Part shown: positions 43,426-51,922 of the stretch, piece by piece
How positions within the stretch are numbered: position 1 is the first letter of the stretch
Layout of the letters: each line of letters opens with the position of its first letter
Source: Methanomassiliicoccaceae archaeon UBA71
GTDB taxonomy: Archaea > Thermoplasmatota > Thermoplasmata > Methanomassiliicoccales > Methanomethylophilaceae
Reading direction: 5' to 3'
NCBI GenBank assembly: GCA_002504405.1
Contig: DARO01000014.1
Coordinates: forward strand, 72,367-136,366
Length of the DNA: 64,000 nt
Made by a program: the position numbers and the translations under genes
The notes under the pieces: model-generated
What the model saw: only the letters and a program-made list of their open reading frames with translations
Told to the model about the DNA's origin: nothing
Database searches by the model: none

Positions 43426-45720
43426 ATGAACGCGTTAGCGCTCGGGTTTCCGATGAGGGTTGACGAGTTGGACGTTCCCGACAGCGTCGCGGAGGCGCTG
43501 GTTTCCGCAGGGTTCAGGGAGCTCCATCCGCCGCAGGCGCAGGCGATACCCGTCGCGCTCGAGGGGAGGAACCTGGTCGCGGCGATGCCTACCGCCAGCG
43601 GGAAGTCCCTCATCGGATACGCCGCCGCCCTCAAGACCGTCGCCGAGGGGTCGGGGCGCGTGCTCTACATAGTGCCGCTCAAGGCCCTCGCGGCCGAGAA
43701 GCGCGACGACTTCATGCGCTTCGAATCGCTTGACATCAAGGTCCACCTGAGCACCGGGGACCTGGACTCCGAGGACAGGGGCATCGACGATGCGGACATA
43801 GTCGTGGCCACCTCCGAGAAGGCCGACTCCATGCTCAGGCACGGAAGCAGGTGGATCGAAAAGGTCAAGCTCGTCATCGCCGACGAGGTCCACATGATAC
43901 ACGACCCCGGGAGGGGCCCCACCCTGGAGATCGCCCTCACCAAGATGATGAGGAGGCGCAGGGACCTCCAGGTGATCGCCCTGTCCGCGACGATCTCCAA
44001 CGCATCCGACCTCGCCGATTGGCTGGACGCGGAGCTGGTCAGGAGCGACTGGCGCCCCATCAGCCTCAGGGAGGGCGCCTACCTGGACGGGAGGATAACC
44101 TTCGACGACCGCACCGTGAAGGATGTGCCCCCGGGGGAGGACGGGATCTCGTCCCTCGTGATGCAGACCGTGTCGGAAGGGGGGCAGTGCCTGGTTTTCG
44201 TGAACTCCCGCCGCTCCACGGAGGCGGAGGCGGTCAGGCTCTCCTCCCATCTCCGCCCGGTCGCGGGGAGGGCGCTCGCCGACAGCGAGCGCGCCCAGCT
44301 CGAGGGGGACGCGGAGACCACCGCCATAGGCAGGAAGCTCGCATCGTGCGTCGCCTCCGGGACGGCGTTCCACAACGCAGGCCTCACCTACAGGCAGAGG
44401 CGCTATGTAGAGGAAGCATTCCGCTCGGGCGCCATAAAATGCATTGTCGCCACGCCCACTCTGGCGGCCGGGATTAACCTGCCCGCCCGCAGGGTGGTGG
44501 TGAGGGACACCACACGCTTCGACAACGGGGTCATAGCCCCGATCTCCGTGATGGAGGTCAAGCAGATGTGCGGAAGGGCCGGAAGGCCTGGGTACGACCC
44601 GTACGGCGAGGCGGTGCTGGTCGCTAAGAACGACCGCGACCAGGACCACCTGATGCAGGACTACATAGACCATGACACGGAGAGGCTCACATCGAAGCTC
44701 TTCCAGGAGAGGGTGCTCCGCAGCCACATCCTCGGGATGTTCGCCACCGGTGACGCCGACTCGGAGGGGTCGGTCGTCGACTTCCTGAAGGACACGTTCC
44801 TCGGCACGACCTCCAGCCTGTTCGGGATAGACGGGGTGGTCAGGGAGGCGGTGGACTTCCTCGTCAGGGAGAGCATGGTCCGCAGGGATGGGGACGCCAT
44901 AGCCATCCTGCCGTTCGGGAAGAGGGTCTCCGACTTGTGCATAGACCCCCTGACGGCCTCCATGCTGAGGGACGCGGTGATGAGGATAGACGACACCACC
45001 GAGCCCATGCCCATACTCGTCGCCGCCGCCATGACCCCCGACATGATAGGCATGTACCCGAAGAAGAAGGACGCCGACCGCCTGAAGGCCGAGGGGGAGC
45101 TGTGGTTCGACAGGCTGCTCCTGGACCCTTACGAGACCGAGTCGTACGACCCGGAGTTCTTCCAGAGCGACCTCAAGGCAGCCGTCCTGGTGCAGGACTG
45201 GATAGAGGAGGTCAGCGAGGAGCGCATGACTGACGAGCTCGGGGTCGGGCCCGGGGACATACGCTCCAAGGTGGACCTCATGGACTGGATAATCTACTCC
45301 ATGGGGGAGATAGCCTACATCTTCAATCCGGACGCGATACGCAGGATCAGGCCGCTCTCAACCAGGATAAGGTACGGCGTGAAGGAGGAGCTCTCCGACC
45401 TTGTGTCCTTCAGGGGGGTGGGCAGGAGCCGCGCGAGGGTCCTTTTCAAGGCGGGGTACGCCTCGAGGTCCGACATATCCTCGGCAGACGAGGCCGCCCT
45501 GGCGGCGGTCCCGGGCATAGGGAAGGCGCTGGCCGCCAGCATGAAGGAGCAGTCCGGAGGCGCAAGGGGGCCCGAGCCGCAATGGTCCCCGTCCGAAGAG
45601 GAGGAGGCGATGATGGACGAGATGGCAGCGGCGTACGGCGAGGCGCCGTCGACGGAGCCGGAAAAAGAAAATGGGAAGGTGGAGGCCGGACCTCATCAGT
45701 CCAGCCTCTTTGATTTCTGA
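43426..45720 (+). CDS. hel308: Hel308-type DNA helicase
   Basis: A 764-residue Ski2-like helicase that unwinds lagging-strand and stalled-fork DNA. Motifs: Q-motif region, Walker A PTASGKS, DEVHMI (motif II), ALSATISNA (III), ATPTLAAGINLP (V), QMCGRAGRPGYD (VI). A winged-helix and ratchet domain follow, then a helix-hairpin-helix near residue 690 (AVPGIGKALA). The protein ends HQSSLFDF, a likely PCNA-binding motif. ATG follows GAGGGG closely; another ATG nine codons on (MRVDELDV) is possible. Confidence 0.95.
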   Translation: MNALALGFPMRVDELDVPDSVAEALVSAGFRELHPPQAQAIPVALEGRNLVAAMPTASGKSLIGYAAALKTVAEGSGRVLYIVPLKALAAEKRDDFMRFESLDIKVHLSTGDLDSEDRGIDDADIVVATSEKADSMLRHGSRWIEKVKLVIADEVHMIHDPGRGPTLEIALTKMMRRRRDLQVIALSATISNASDLADWLDAELVRSDWRPISLREGAYLDGRITFDDRTVKDVPPGEDGISSLVMQTVSEGGQCLVFVNSRRSTEAEAVRLSSHLRPVAGRALADSERAQLEGDAETTAIGRKLASCVASGTAFHNAGLTYRQRRYVEEAFRSGAIKCIVATPTLAAGINLPARRVVVRDTTRFDNGVIAPISVMEVKQMCGRAGRPGYDPYGEAVLVAKNDRDQDHLMQDYIDHDTERLTSKLFQERVLRSHILGMFATGDADSEGSVVDFLKDTFLGTTSSLFGIDGVVREAVDFLVRESMVRRDGDAIAILPFGKRVSDLCIDPLTASMLRDAVMRIDDTTEPMPILVAAAMTPDMIGMYPKKKDADRLKAEGELWFDRLLLDPYETESYDPEFFQSDLKAAVLVQDWIEEVSEERMTDELGVGPGDIRSKVDLMDWIIYSMGEIAYIFNPDAIRRIRPLSTRIRYGVKEELSDLVSFRGVGRSRARVLFKAGYASRSDISSADEAALAAVPGIGKALAASMKEQSGGARGPEPQWSPSEEEEAMMDEMAAAYGEAPSTEPEKENGKVEAGPHQSSLFDF

Positions 45721-45722
45721 GT

Positions 45723-46940
45723 TCACTGGGAGAGGATCCTCTCCACGTCCTCGACGGAGTTCCCGCACTTGATCGGGGGCTCGCAGTTGTTGATTATCGT
45801 GTCGGGGTCCTTCAGGCCGTTCCCGGTGCAGATGCACACGACCCTCTCGTCCCTGTCGATGATGCCCTCGGCGCGGAGCTTGCGGAGACCGGCGACGGAT
45901 GCGGCGGATGCCGGCTCGACGCACACCCCCTCCCTCCTCCCGAGCAGCTGCTGGGCGGAGATGATCTCCTCGTCGGTGACCGTGGCGGAGTACCCGCCGG
46001 TGGCGTAGATCGCCTTGAGGGCCTTCCTGCCGCTGACCGGGTTGCCGATCCTTATGGCGGTGGCGACCGTCTCGGGGTGCTCCTCGGGGACGAAGTCGGA
46101 GGCGTTCTGCCTGAAGGCGGTGGCGACCGGCGCGGCGCCCTCCGCCTGTATTCCGGTGAGCATGGGGACCTTGTCGATCCACCCGACCTCCTGGAGCTCC
46201 GTTATCGCCTTGTACACGGCCCAGATGTTGGCTGCGTTGCCGACTGGCAGGATGATCCTGTCGGGGACCTCGTACCTAAGCTGGTCCATGATCTCGAAGA
46301 GCACGGACTTCTGGCCCTCGGGCCTGTAGGGGTTGATGGAGTTGAGCAGGTAGAGCCTCCTCTCGTCGGCCATCTTCCTGGCGAGCGCCAGGGCGTCGTC
46401 GAAGTTCCCGTCGATGGACAGCACCTTCGCGCCGAAGAACAGCGCCTGGGCGAGCTTGCCCATGGCGACCTTCCCCGACGGGAGGAACACCGCGCACTTC
46501 ATGCCTGCCTTGGCGGCGTACGCGGCGAGGGCGGCGGACGTGTTGCCGGTGGACGCGCATCCGACGACCTTGGCGCCGAGCTCCTTGGCGTGGGAGACCC
46601 CGATGGTCATCCCCCTGTCCTTGAAGGAGCCGGTCGGGTTCAGACCCTCGAACTTGACGAAGGAGTTCTCAACGCCTACCTCGGCACCCAGGGCCCTGAC
46701 GGGGTAGAGGGGCGTGCCCCCTTCCTGTATGGAGACCTTGTGGGCGGGGTCCACGGGCATGAAGGGAGCGTACCTCCACACGCCTATGGGCTCGGAGCGG
46801 AGGTCCTCGGGCCTCATCTCCTTGACCGGTTCCAGATCCATCTTGACGGTCAGAAGGCCGCCGCATCTGGGGCACGTGTTGACGAAGGGGTCGTCGACCT
46901 CCACGCCGCAGTCCCAGCAAATCACCTTGTGCGCTGCCAT
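45723..46940 (-). CDS. thrC: threonine synthase
   Basis: A 405-residue PLP enzyme converting O-phosphohomoserine to threonine. It has an N-terminal zinc ribbon (CWDCGVEV...CPRCGG), the PLP-lysine segment GSFKDRGMT and the phosphate-binding stretch ASTGNTSAALAAYAA. It lies one base downstream of the homoserine kinase gene, which supplies its substrate. Its stop is only 2 bases from the hel308 stop on the other strand. Confidence 0.95.
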   Translation of the reverse strand: MAAHKVICWDCGVEVDDPFVNTCPRCGGLLTVKMDLEPVKEMRPEDLRSEPIGVWRYAPFMPVDPAHKVSIQEGGTPLYPVRALGAEVGVENSFVKFEGLNPTGSFKDRGMTIGVSHAKELGAKVVGCASTGNTSAALAAYAAKAGMKCAVFLPSGKVAMGKLAQALFFGAKVLSIDGNFDDALALARKMADERRLYLLNSINPYRPEGQKSVLFEIMDQLRYEVPDRIILPVGNAANIWAVYKAITELQEVGWIDKVPMLTGIQAEGAAPVATAFRQNASDFVPEEHPETVATAIRIGNPVSGRKALKAIYATGGYSATVTDEEIISAQQLLGRREGVCVEPASAASVAGLRKLRAEGIIDRDERVVCICTGNGLKDPDTIINNCEPPIKCGNSVEDVERILSQ

Positions 46941-46941
46941 T

Positions 46942-47874
46942 TCAAATCCTCCTGCAACCGGAGCCGGGCTCCGTGATCCAGGTCTCGCATTTCATATCGT
47001 TCTCCGCGTAGATCTTGACGATGCTCTCGGCGATGGTCTCGCCCTGGTGGGAGCTCTTGTCGTAGAATGAGATTATGCAGGGGCCGGAGCCTCCGAGGAA
47101 CGACGCTATGGCGCCGTGGGAGAGCGCGGCTGCCTCGGCCTCCTTGAGGTGGGGTACAAGGCACGTCCTGGCGGGCTCGAACACGGCGTCCTTGACGGAC
47201 CTGCCGATGAGACCGAGGTCGCCGGTCTGCATCCCGTACACCATGCAGGCCGCGTTGCCGAGGTGGAACACCATGTCCTTGATGGGGACCTCCTTGGGGA
47301 GGACCGCCCTGGACTCCCTCGTGGGCACCATCACGTCGGGCATGGCGACCACTATCCCGAGGGACTCGGGGGGCTGTATGGATATGACCTCGAAGGGCTC
47401 GTAGGAGCGGATGACCGTGAATCCTCCGAGCACGCAGGGGGCGACGTTGTCGGCGTGGAACCCGCCGGACGTGACGTCCTCGGCATGGGCCGCGCAAAGG
47501 ACGACCTCCCTGGGGTCCAGCTTCTCGCCGCACAGGATGTGCGCCAGGAACGCCCCGCCCGCGGCGGATGCGCCCGAGGACCCGATGCCGCTGCAGGGAC
47601 GGATCCCCTTCCTGATCCTGATCTCGATGCCGAACTCGGCCTCGCATCTCCTGAGGACCTCCGCGGCTGCTATGCTCACGGAGTTCTGCTCCGGGTCGGT
47701 GGGTATGCTCTCTGACCCGGGTCCTGAGACCTCGGATATGACTATTCCCGATTCGATCCTCCTGCCCTCGATGATGTCGAAGGGCTCCTTGAGCGCCAGC
47801 CCGAATATGTCGAAGCCGGCCCCGATGTTGGAGGTCGTAGCTGGTGCGGCAATCCTGATCCATTCGTCGGCCAT
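46942..47874 (-). CDS. thrB: homoserine kinase
   Basis: A 310-residue GHMP-family kinase that phosphorylates homoserine. IRIAAPATTSNIGAGFDIFG is the N-terminal GHMP strand, GIRPCSGIGSSGASAAGGA the ATP-binding loop, and FLGGSGPCIISFYD the third motif. I chose the ATG giving MADEWIRI; a GTG three codons earlier (47883) also fits. Operon with thrC. Confidence 0.93.
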   Translation of the reverse strand: MADEWIRIAAPATTSNIGAGFDIFGLALKEPFDIIEGRRIESGIVISEVSGPGSESIPTDPEQNSVSIAAAEVLRRCEAEFGIEIRIRKGIRPCSGIGSSGASAAGGAFLAHILCGEKLDPREVVLCAAHAEDVTSGGFHADNVAPCVLGGFTVIRSYEPFEVISIQPPESLGIVVAMPDVMVPTRESRAVLPKEVPIKDMVFHLGNAACMVYGMQTGDLGLIGRSVKDAVFEPARTCLVPHLKEAEAAALSHGAIASFLGGSGPCIISFYDKSSHQGETIAESIVKIYAENDMKCETWITEPGSGCRRI

Positions 47875-47943
47875 TTTGCTCACGCGTTCCTATCGGGGCC
47901 GTACCGTGCGTTCGGTTAAAATGCTTTTTATCGTCATGCGCGC

Positions 47944-48414
47944 ATGCCCCAGAGGATGAGGTTCCAGGTAATCGGCATGCGCGGAGGGGCCGCGTTCGAA
48001 GACATGATATCGCACTTCACGTCCCTGGGAGGGGATGCTGTCATAGTGGACCCGGACATGGTCGCGGGGAAGGACCACCTCCTCTCGGCGGCCATGCACG
48101 CGGAGAGGGCGTTCGCGGAGGGGACCAACAGGTCCAAGACCCTGCCCACCGAGATCATAATCTACAGCGCCTGGGAGAGGCAGATCGGCAAGGCGATGGC
48201 GAAGATGCGCCCCAAGCCGGGGAGGGACGAGTACGTCGCCCTCCTCATGGACATCGACGACCCGCGCCTGGAGGACATCGGCATGGAGAGGGACGACTCC
48301 CTGGCGGATGCCACCCCCTGGAAGGCCGAGAGGCTCGGGCTCAGGAGCTGCTTCCTGTCCCCGGAGGATCAGGCGGTAGAGAATGTCGCGATGGTCGAGC
48401 TGCAGAAGGTCTGA
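47944..48414 (+). CDS. cgi121: KEOPS complex subunit Cgi121
   Basis: A 156-residue protein. The strand MRFQVIGMRGG and the segment NRSKTLPTEIIIYSAWERQIGKAM are typical of Cgi121, the KEOPS subunit that binds the tRNA 3' end and Bud32. The second ATG (47956, MRFQVIGM) may be the real start, since the TATA-like CTTTTTATC is only about 18 bases from the first. Divergent from thrB. Confidence 0.85.
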   Translation: MPQRMRFQVIGMRGGAAFEDMISHFTSLGGDAVIVDPDMVAGKDHLLSAAMHAERAFAEGTNRSKTLPTEIIIYSAWERQIGKAMAKMRPKPGRDEYVALLMDIDDPRLEDIGMERDDSLADATPWKAERLGLRSCFLSPEDQAVENVAMVELQKV

Positions 48415-48440
48415 ACCTCGGCAGAGGAAGGGGTTTCCTA

Positions 48441-48505
48441 CGTTAAACGTGGCCTCTTGCCACTTTGTTTTCATACTTCAAATGAAGCAAGAGGCCACTT
48501 TTAAC
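48441..48505. repeat. long inverted repeat with nested hairpin
   Basis: Arms CGTTAAACGTGGCCTCTTGC (48441-48460) and GCAAGAGGCCACTTTTAACG (48486-48505) pair at 19 of 20 positions around a 25-base loop. Inside the first arm and loop, GTGGC CTCTT GCCAC forms a competing 5-base-pair hairpin. It lies between convergent genes, so it may be a two-way terminator, but the length and the alternative fold are unusual. Confidence 0.75.
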
Positions 48506-48517
48506 GAAATCGTTTGA

Positions 48518-48536
48518 GGGCCCGGATGCCGGGCCC
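48518..48536 (-). terminator. G+C hairpin after the DUF35 gene
   Basis: GGGCCCGG ATG CCGGGCCC, a perfect 8-base-pair stem just past the stop of the minus-strand DUF35 gene at 48552. Confidence 0.6.
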
Positions 48537-48551
48537 CTGCGGTTCGGCCGG

Positions 48552-48956
48552 TCAGTCCATCGGCACGAACTTGTATCCGTAGCGGATGATGCCGGCCTCG
48601 CCGTCGGTGGACAGCTTGCGCAGCACCGCCCTGACGGACATGCCGATCTCGATCTTGTCGAGGTCCACGTCCACCAGCTGGGCCGAGATCATGACGCCGT
48701 CGTCGGTCCTGACCATGGCGACAGCGTACGGCTTCTGCATGTCGTTGCAGTCCGGGGCCTCGTGGACTATGGAGTACGTGTAGACCTTGCCGGTCCTGCA
48801 CACGGCGTACTCCTCTATCTTCCCTATGCCGGCGCGCCTGCACTTGGGGCAGAAGTGGCGGCTCGGGAAGTACACGGTCCCGCAGTTGGTGCACTTGGTC
48901 CCCTTGAGGTTGTACCTGCCGGGGATCTCCCTCCATTCCCTTGCGACGGATGACAT
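48552..48956 (-). CDS. DUF35 OB-fold/zinc-ribbon protein of the HMG-CoA synthase complex
   Basis: A 134-residue protein with a rubredoxin-like zinc ribbon (CTNCGTVYFPSRHFCPKC) and an OB fold after it. In archaea this protein bridges thiolase and HMG-CoA synthase so that acetoacetyl-CoA passes between them. Here it is the last gene of that operon. The ATG at 48956 sits at the thiolase stop (TGATG). The longer frame upstream is inside the thiolase gene. Confidence 0.9.
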   Translation of the reverse strand: MSSVAREWREIPGRYNLKGTKCTNCGTVYFPSRHFCPKCRRAGIGKIEEYAVCRTGKVYTYSIVHEAPDCNDMQKPYAVAMVRTDDGVMISAQLVDVDLDKIEIGMSVRAVLRKLSTDGEAGIIRYGYKFVPMD

Positions 48957-50122
48957 CAGATCGCCTCCAGTATGCTGACGGTGACGGCGGAGCCCGTTCC
49001 TCCGGTGCTCTGCGCGAGGCCGTACTTGGCGTTCGGGACCTGCCTCTTGTCGGCGGATCCCCTGAGCTGCTCGGTTATCTCCACGATCTGGGCGACGCCG
49101 GTCGCGCCTATGGGGTGCCCGCGGGCCTTCAGCCCTCCGGAGGTGTTGATGGCTATCTTCCCCCCTATGTGGCACTGCTCCTCGAGAACGGCCTTGCCCG
49201 CCTCTCCCCTCTTGAAGAAGCCCAGGTCCTGCAGGGCCATTATCCCGGAGACGGTGTAGGTGTCGTGCACCTCCGCCACCTGGATGTCCTGCGGGGTTAT
49301 TCCCACCTGGGAGTACGCCTGCTGCGCGGCCGCGACCGTCGCGCCGTAGGTCGTGATGTCCTCCCTCTGGAACAGGGCCAGGGAGTCACTTGCCTGCGTG
49401 ACGGCGGACACCTTCACGTACGAGTCGGTGTACTTCTTCGCGTCCTCCAGCGGGCAGAGCACCAGCGACGCCGCGCCGTCCGAGATGGGGGCGCAGTCGA
49501 ACACGCCCAGGGGGTCGGCGACCGGGCCGGACCTGAGGACGGTATCCAGCGTGATGGCCTTCCTGAACTGGGCGTTGGGGTTCAGCGCACCGTGGAAGTG
49601 GCTGTTTACCGCGAACGAGGCTATCTCCTCGCGGGTGGCGATGCCGTCGTGGATCATCCTCCTCGCCATCATGGCATGAAGGCTGGCGAAGGTTATCCCC
49701 ATCCCCGCCTCCCACTCTGCGTCGGCGGTGGCGTCCAGGACCGAGTTGATGGACGTGTCGTCCATGTCGGTCATCTTCTCCGCCCCTCCGACGAGCACGA
49801 TGTCGTGCATGCCGGACGCGACGGCCATGACCGCCTGCCTGAAGGCGACCCCTCCGGAGGCGCCGCCGGCCTCGACCCTGGTGGCCGGGATGTTCCTGGT
49901 GGCCATCCCGGAGTAGTCGGCGATGAGCGCGTCTATGTGCTTCTGCTTGATGAACTGGCCGGCGGACATGTTCCCTATGAAGATCCCGTCGACCTCGCTG
50001 CCGGAGAGGTTGGCGTCCTCCATGGCCTTCATCCCGGCCTCTATGCCGATGGCCCTGAACGACTTGTTCCACAGCTCCCCGAACTTGGTAACTCCGACAC
50101 CTATGATTGCTACGTCCCTCAT
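48956..50122 (-). CDS. acetyl-CoA C-acetyltransferase (thiolase)
   Basis: A 388-residue SCP2-like archaeal thiolase that condenses two acetyl-CoA. RVEAGGASGGVAFRQAV contains the region after the nucleophile loop, EVHDTYTVSGIMAL holds the His, and GGLKARGHPIGATGVAQI the late GHPxGATG motif. It is the middle gene of the mevalonate-entry operon, 4 bases after HMG-CoA synthase. Confidence 0.93.
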   Translation of the reverse strand: MRDVAIIGVGVTKFGELWNKSFRAIGIEAGMKAMEDANLSGSEVDGIFIGNMSAGQFIKQKHIDALIADYSGMATRNIPATRVEAGGASGGVAFRQAVMAVASGMHDIVLVGGAEKMTDMDDTSINSVLDATADAEWEAGMGITFASLHAMMARRMIHDGIATREEIASFAVNSHFHGALNPNAQFRKAITLDTVLRSGPVADPLGVFDCAPISDGAASLVLCPLEDAKKYTDSYVKVSAVTQASDSLALFQREDITTYGATVAAAQQAYSQVGITPQDIQVAEVHDTYTVSGIMALQDLGFFKRGEAGKAVLEEQCHIGGKIAINTSGGLKARGHPIGATGVAQIVEITEQLRGSADKRQVPNAKYGLAQSTGGTGSAVTVSILEAI

Positions 50123-50126
50123 GTCA

Positions 50127-51179
50127 TCACCTCGCCAGGACGATCTTGCCCTTGTACTTCGCGTACACGCCGTAGTCCAGGTAGACCGGGTCGGCCATGA
50201 CCTTCTCCAGCACGGGGGCGTTGTCCCTCCTATACTCCTTGATCTCGTCAGTCACGGTGATGTCGAAGGCGTCGCTCCCGGCGCCCGAGCCGTAGGACGT
50301 CACGAATATCCTGTCCCCGGGCTCCGCATGGTCCAGCACGTTGGCCAGGCCCAGGGGCACGGCACCGCTGTACGTGTTTCCGATGTTGGGGGTGAGCAGC
50401 CCGTACTCTATCTGCTCCGGCGTGAAACCGAGCTGGGCGGCGACCCTCGTGGGGAACTTGCCGTTGGGCTGGTGGAACACCGCGTACTTGTAGTCCTCGG
50501 GCTTGGTTCCCATGGCCTCGAACATCATCTTCGCCGCGGAGGTTATGTGCCTGAAGTAGGCGGGCTCCCCGGTGAACCTGCCTCCGTGGAGCGGGTAGGG
50601 CTGGCCCTCCCTCCTCCAGAAGTCGGGGGTGTCCGTGGTGAAGCTCAGGGTCTTGTTGATCCTGGCGATGATTTTCTCCGTACCGATGAGATACGCCGCA
50701 CCTCCGGCGGAGGCGGAGTACTCCAGCGCGTCCCCGGGCGCCCCCTGGGACGTGTCCGCCCCTATGGCGACGCCGTACCTTATCATCCCGGACCCGACCA
50801 GGCCCATGCAGGCCTGTATCCCGGCGGTCCCGGCCTTGCATGCGAACTCCATGTCCGCGGCAGTCATCGCTGGGGTGGCCTCGATGGCCTCCGCCACTAT
50901 GGTGGAGGTCGGCTTCACCGCGTAGGGGTGCGACTCAGATCCGACGTATATGGCGCCGATATCGCTGGGGTCGACCTCGGGGACCCTGGCCATCATGTAC
51001 CTGGCGGCCTCGGTGGCTATCGTCACCACGTCCTCGTCAGGTCCGGGGACCGACTTCTGGTAGATCATCAGCCCCTTCCCCATCGATTTCCCATCCACTC
51101 CCCAGATCCTCCCGATCTCCTCGGGCTTGATCCTGAACCTGGGGACATACGCTCCATAACTCACGATTCCTACATCCAA
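50127..51179 (-). CDS. hydroxymethylglutaryl-CoA synthase
   Basis: A 350-residue HMG-CoA synthase that adds acetyl-CoA to acetoacetyl-CoA, the committed route to archaeal isoprenoid lipids. The catalytic Cys is in FACKAGTAGIQ and the His region in AVFHQPNGKFP, with GSGAGSDAF near the C-terminus. The first base follows the XRE regulator stop directly, so regulator and enzyme are translated from one message. Confidence 0.95.
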   Translation of the reverse strand: MDVGIVSYGAYVPRFRIKPEEIGRIWGVDGKSMGKGLMIYQKSVPGPDEDVVTIATEAARYMMARVPEVDPSDIGAIYVGSESHPYAVKPTSTIVAEAIEATPAMTAADMEFACKAGTAGIQACMGLVGSGMIRYGVAIGADTSQGAPGDALEYSASAGGAAYLIGTEKIIARINKTLSFTTDTPDFWRREGQPYPLHGGRFTGEPAYFRHITSAAKMMFEAMGTKPEDYKYAVFHQPNGKFPTRVAAQLGFTPEQIEYGLLTPNIGNTYSGAVPLGLANVLDHAEPGDRIFVTSYGSGAGSDAFDITVTDEIKEYRRDNAPVLEKVMADPVYLDYGVYAKYKGKIVLAR

Positions 51180-51872
51180 TCAGATCCCCTCCTTGAGGGA
51201 TTCCATCCTCTCCACGATCCCCTCTACGTCGAGGTCGGTGGTGACCAGCGGGATGCCCTCCAGCCTCGCCAGCTTGATCGCCAGCGGGTCTGTCTGCTCC
51301 GGCCTGACGTACACCACCATCCCCGGCGTGAGCGGATGGGCGCGGACGGCGACCATGGGGGAGCGGCCGTAGTGGACGTTCGTGAAGATGAGCGCCCTCT
51401 CGGTGTTCCACCCGTAGATCTTAAGATAATCCTCCGAACCCAGGGAGAGGATCGCCTTCACGGAGTCGACCACCGTGTAGCCGAACACCGACTTCGCGAC
51501 CACCCTGTCCGGGTTCAGGTTCCTCCCCGATATGGCGGCGATGAACGCCTCCGCGTCCACGCCTCCGGGGAACTCGTCCATGGCTATGATGCAATCCAGC
51601 TTGAAATCCGGATTGTACCTGGAGATAACGGGCGAGCCGTTCTGTATGTCGAGCTCGATGAACGCATCGACCATCTTCTTGACCACGTTCACCCCGGGCG
51701 ACTTGCGCCTCCCGGACTCGTAGTCGCTGACGACGGAGTGGGACACCCCCATCGCGTCCGCCAGCTGGTGCTGGGAGAGGCCGAACTCCTCCCTCCACTT
51801 CCTGATGGTCTTCCCCGGGTCCGGGGAGATCGCGATCTCCCCCGCGATCTTCTGCTTGAACTCGTCAACCAT
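51180..51872 (-). CDS. XRE-family regulator heading the mevalonate operon
   Basis: A 230-residue protein. The N-terminal helix-turn-helix is WREEFGLSQHQLADAMGVSH followed by SVVSDYESGRR. The C-terminal 150 residues (KLDCIIAMDEFPGGVDAEAF... GMVVYVRPEQTDPLAIKLARLEGIPLVTT) form a ligand-domain-like unit of a conserved archaeal kind. It is the first gene before HMG-CoA synthase, with a TATA-like CTTATATAGG near 51895. Likely role: feedback control of lipid precursor synthesis, by context. Confidence 0.85.
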   Translation of the reverse strand: MVDEFKQKIAGEIAISPDPGKTIRKWREEFGLSQHQLADAMGVSHSVVSDYESGRRKSPGVNVVKKMVDAFIELDIQNGSPVISRYNPDFKLDCIIAMDEFPGGVDAEAFIAAISGRNLNPDRVVAKSVFGYTVVDSVKAILSLGSEDYLKIYGWNTERALIFTNVHYGRSPMVAVRAHPLTPGMVVYVRPEQTDPLAIKLARLEGIPLVTTDLDVEGIVERMESLKEGI

Positions 51873-51922
51873 TGGTTGGAGAATCTGACCTGCCTATATA
51901 AGATTGTCGAATAGTATCCACG

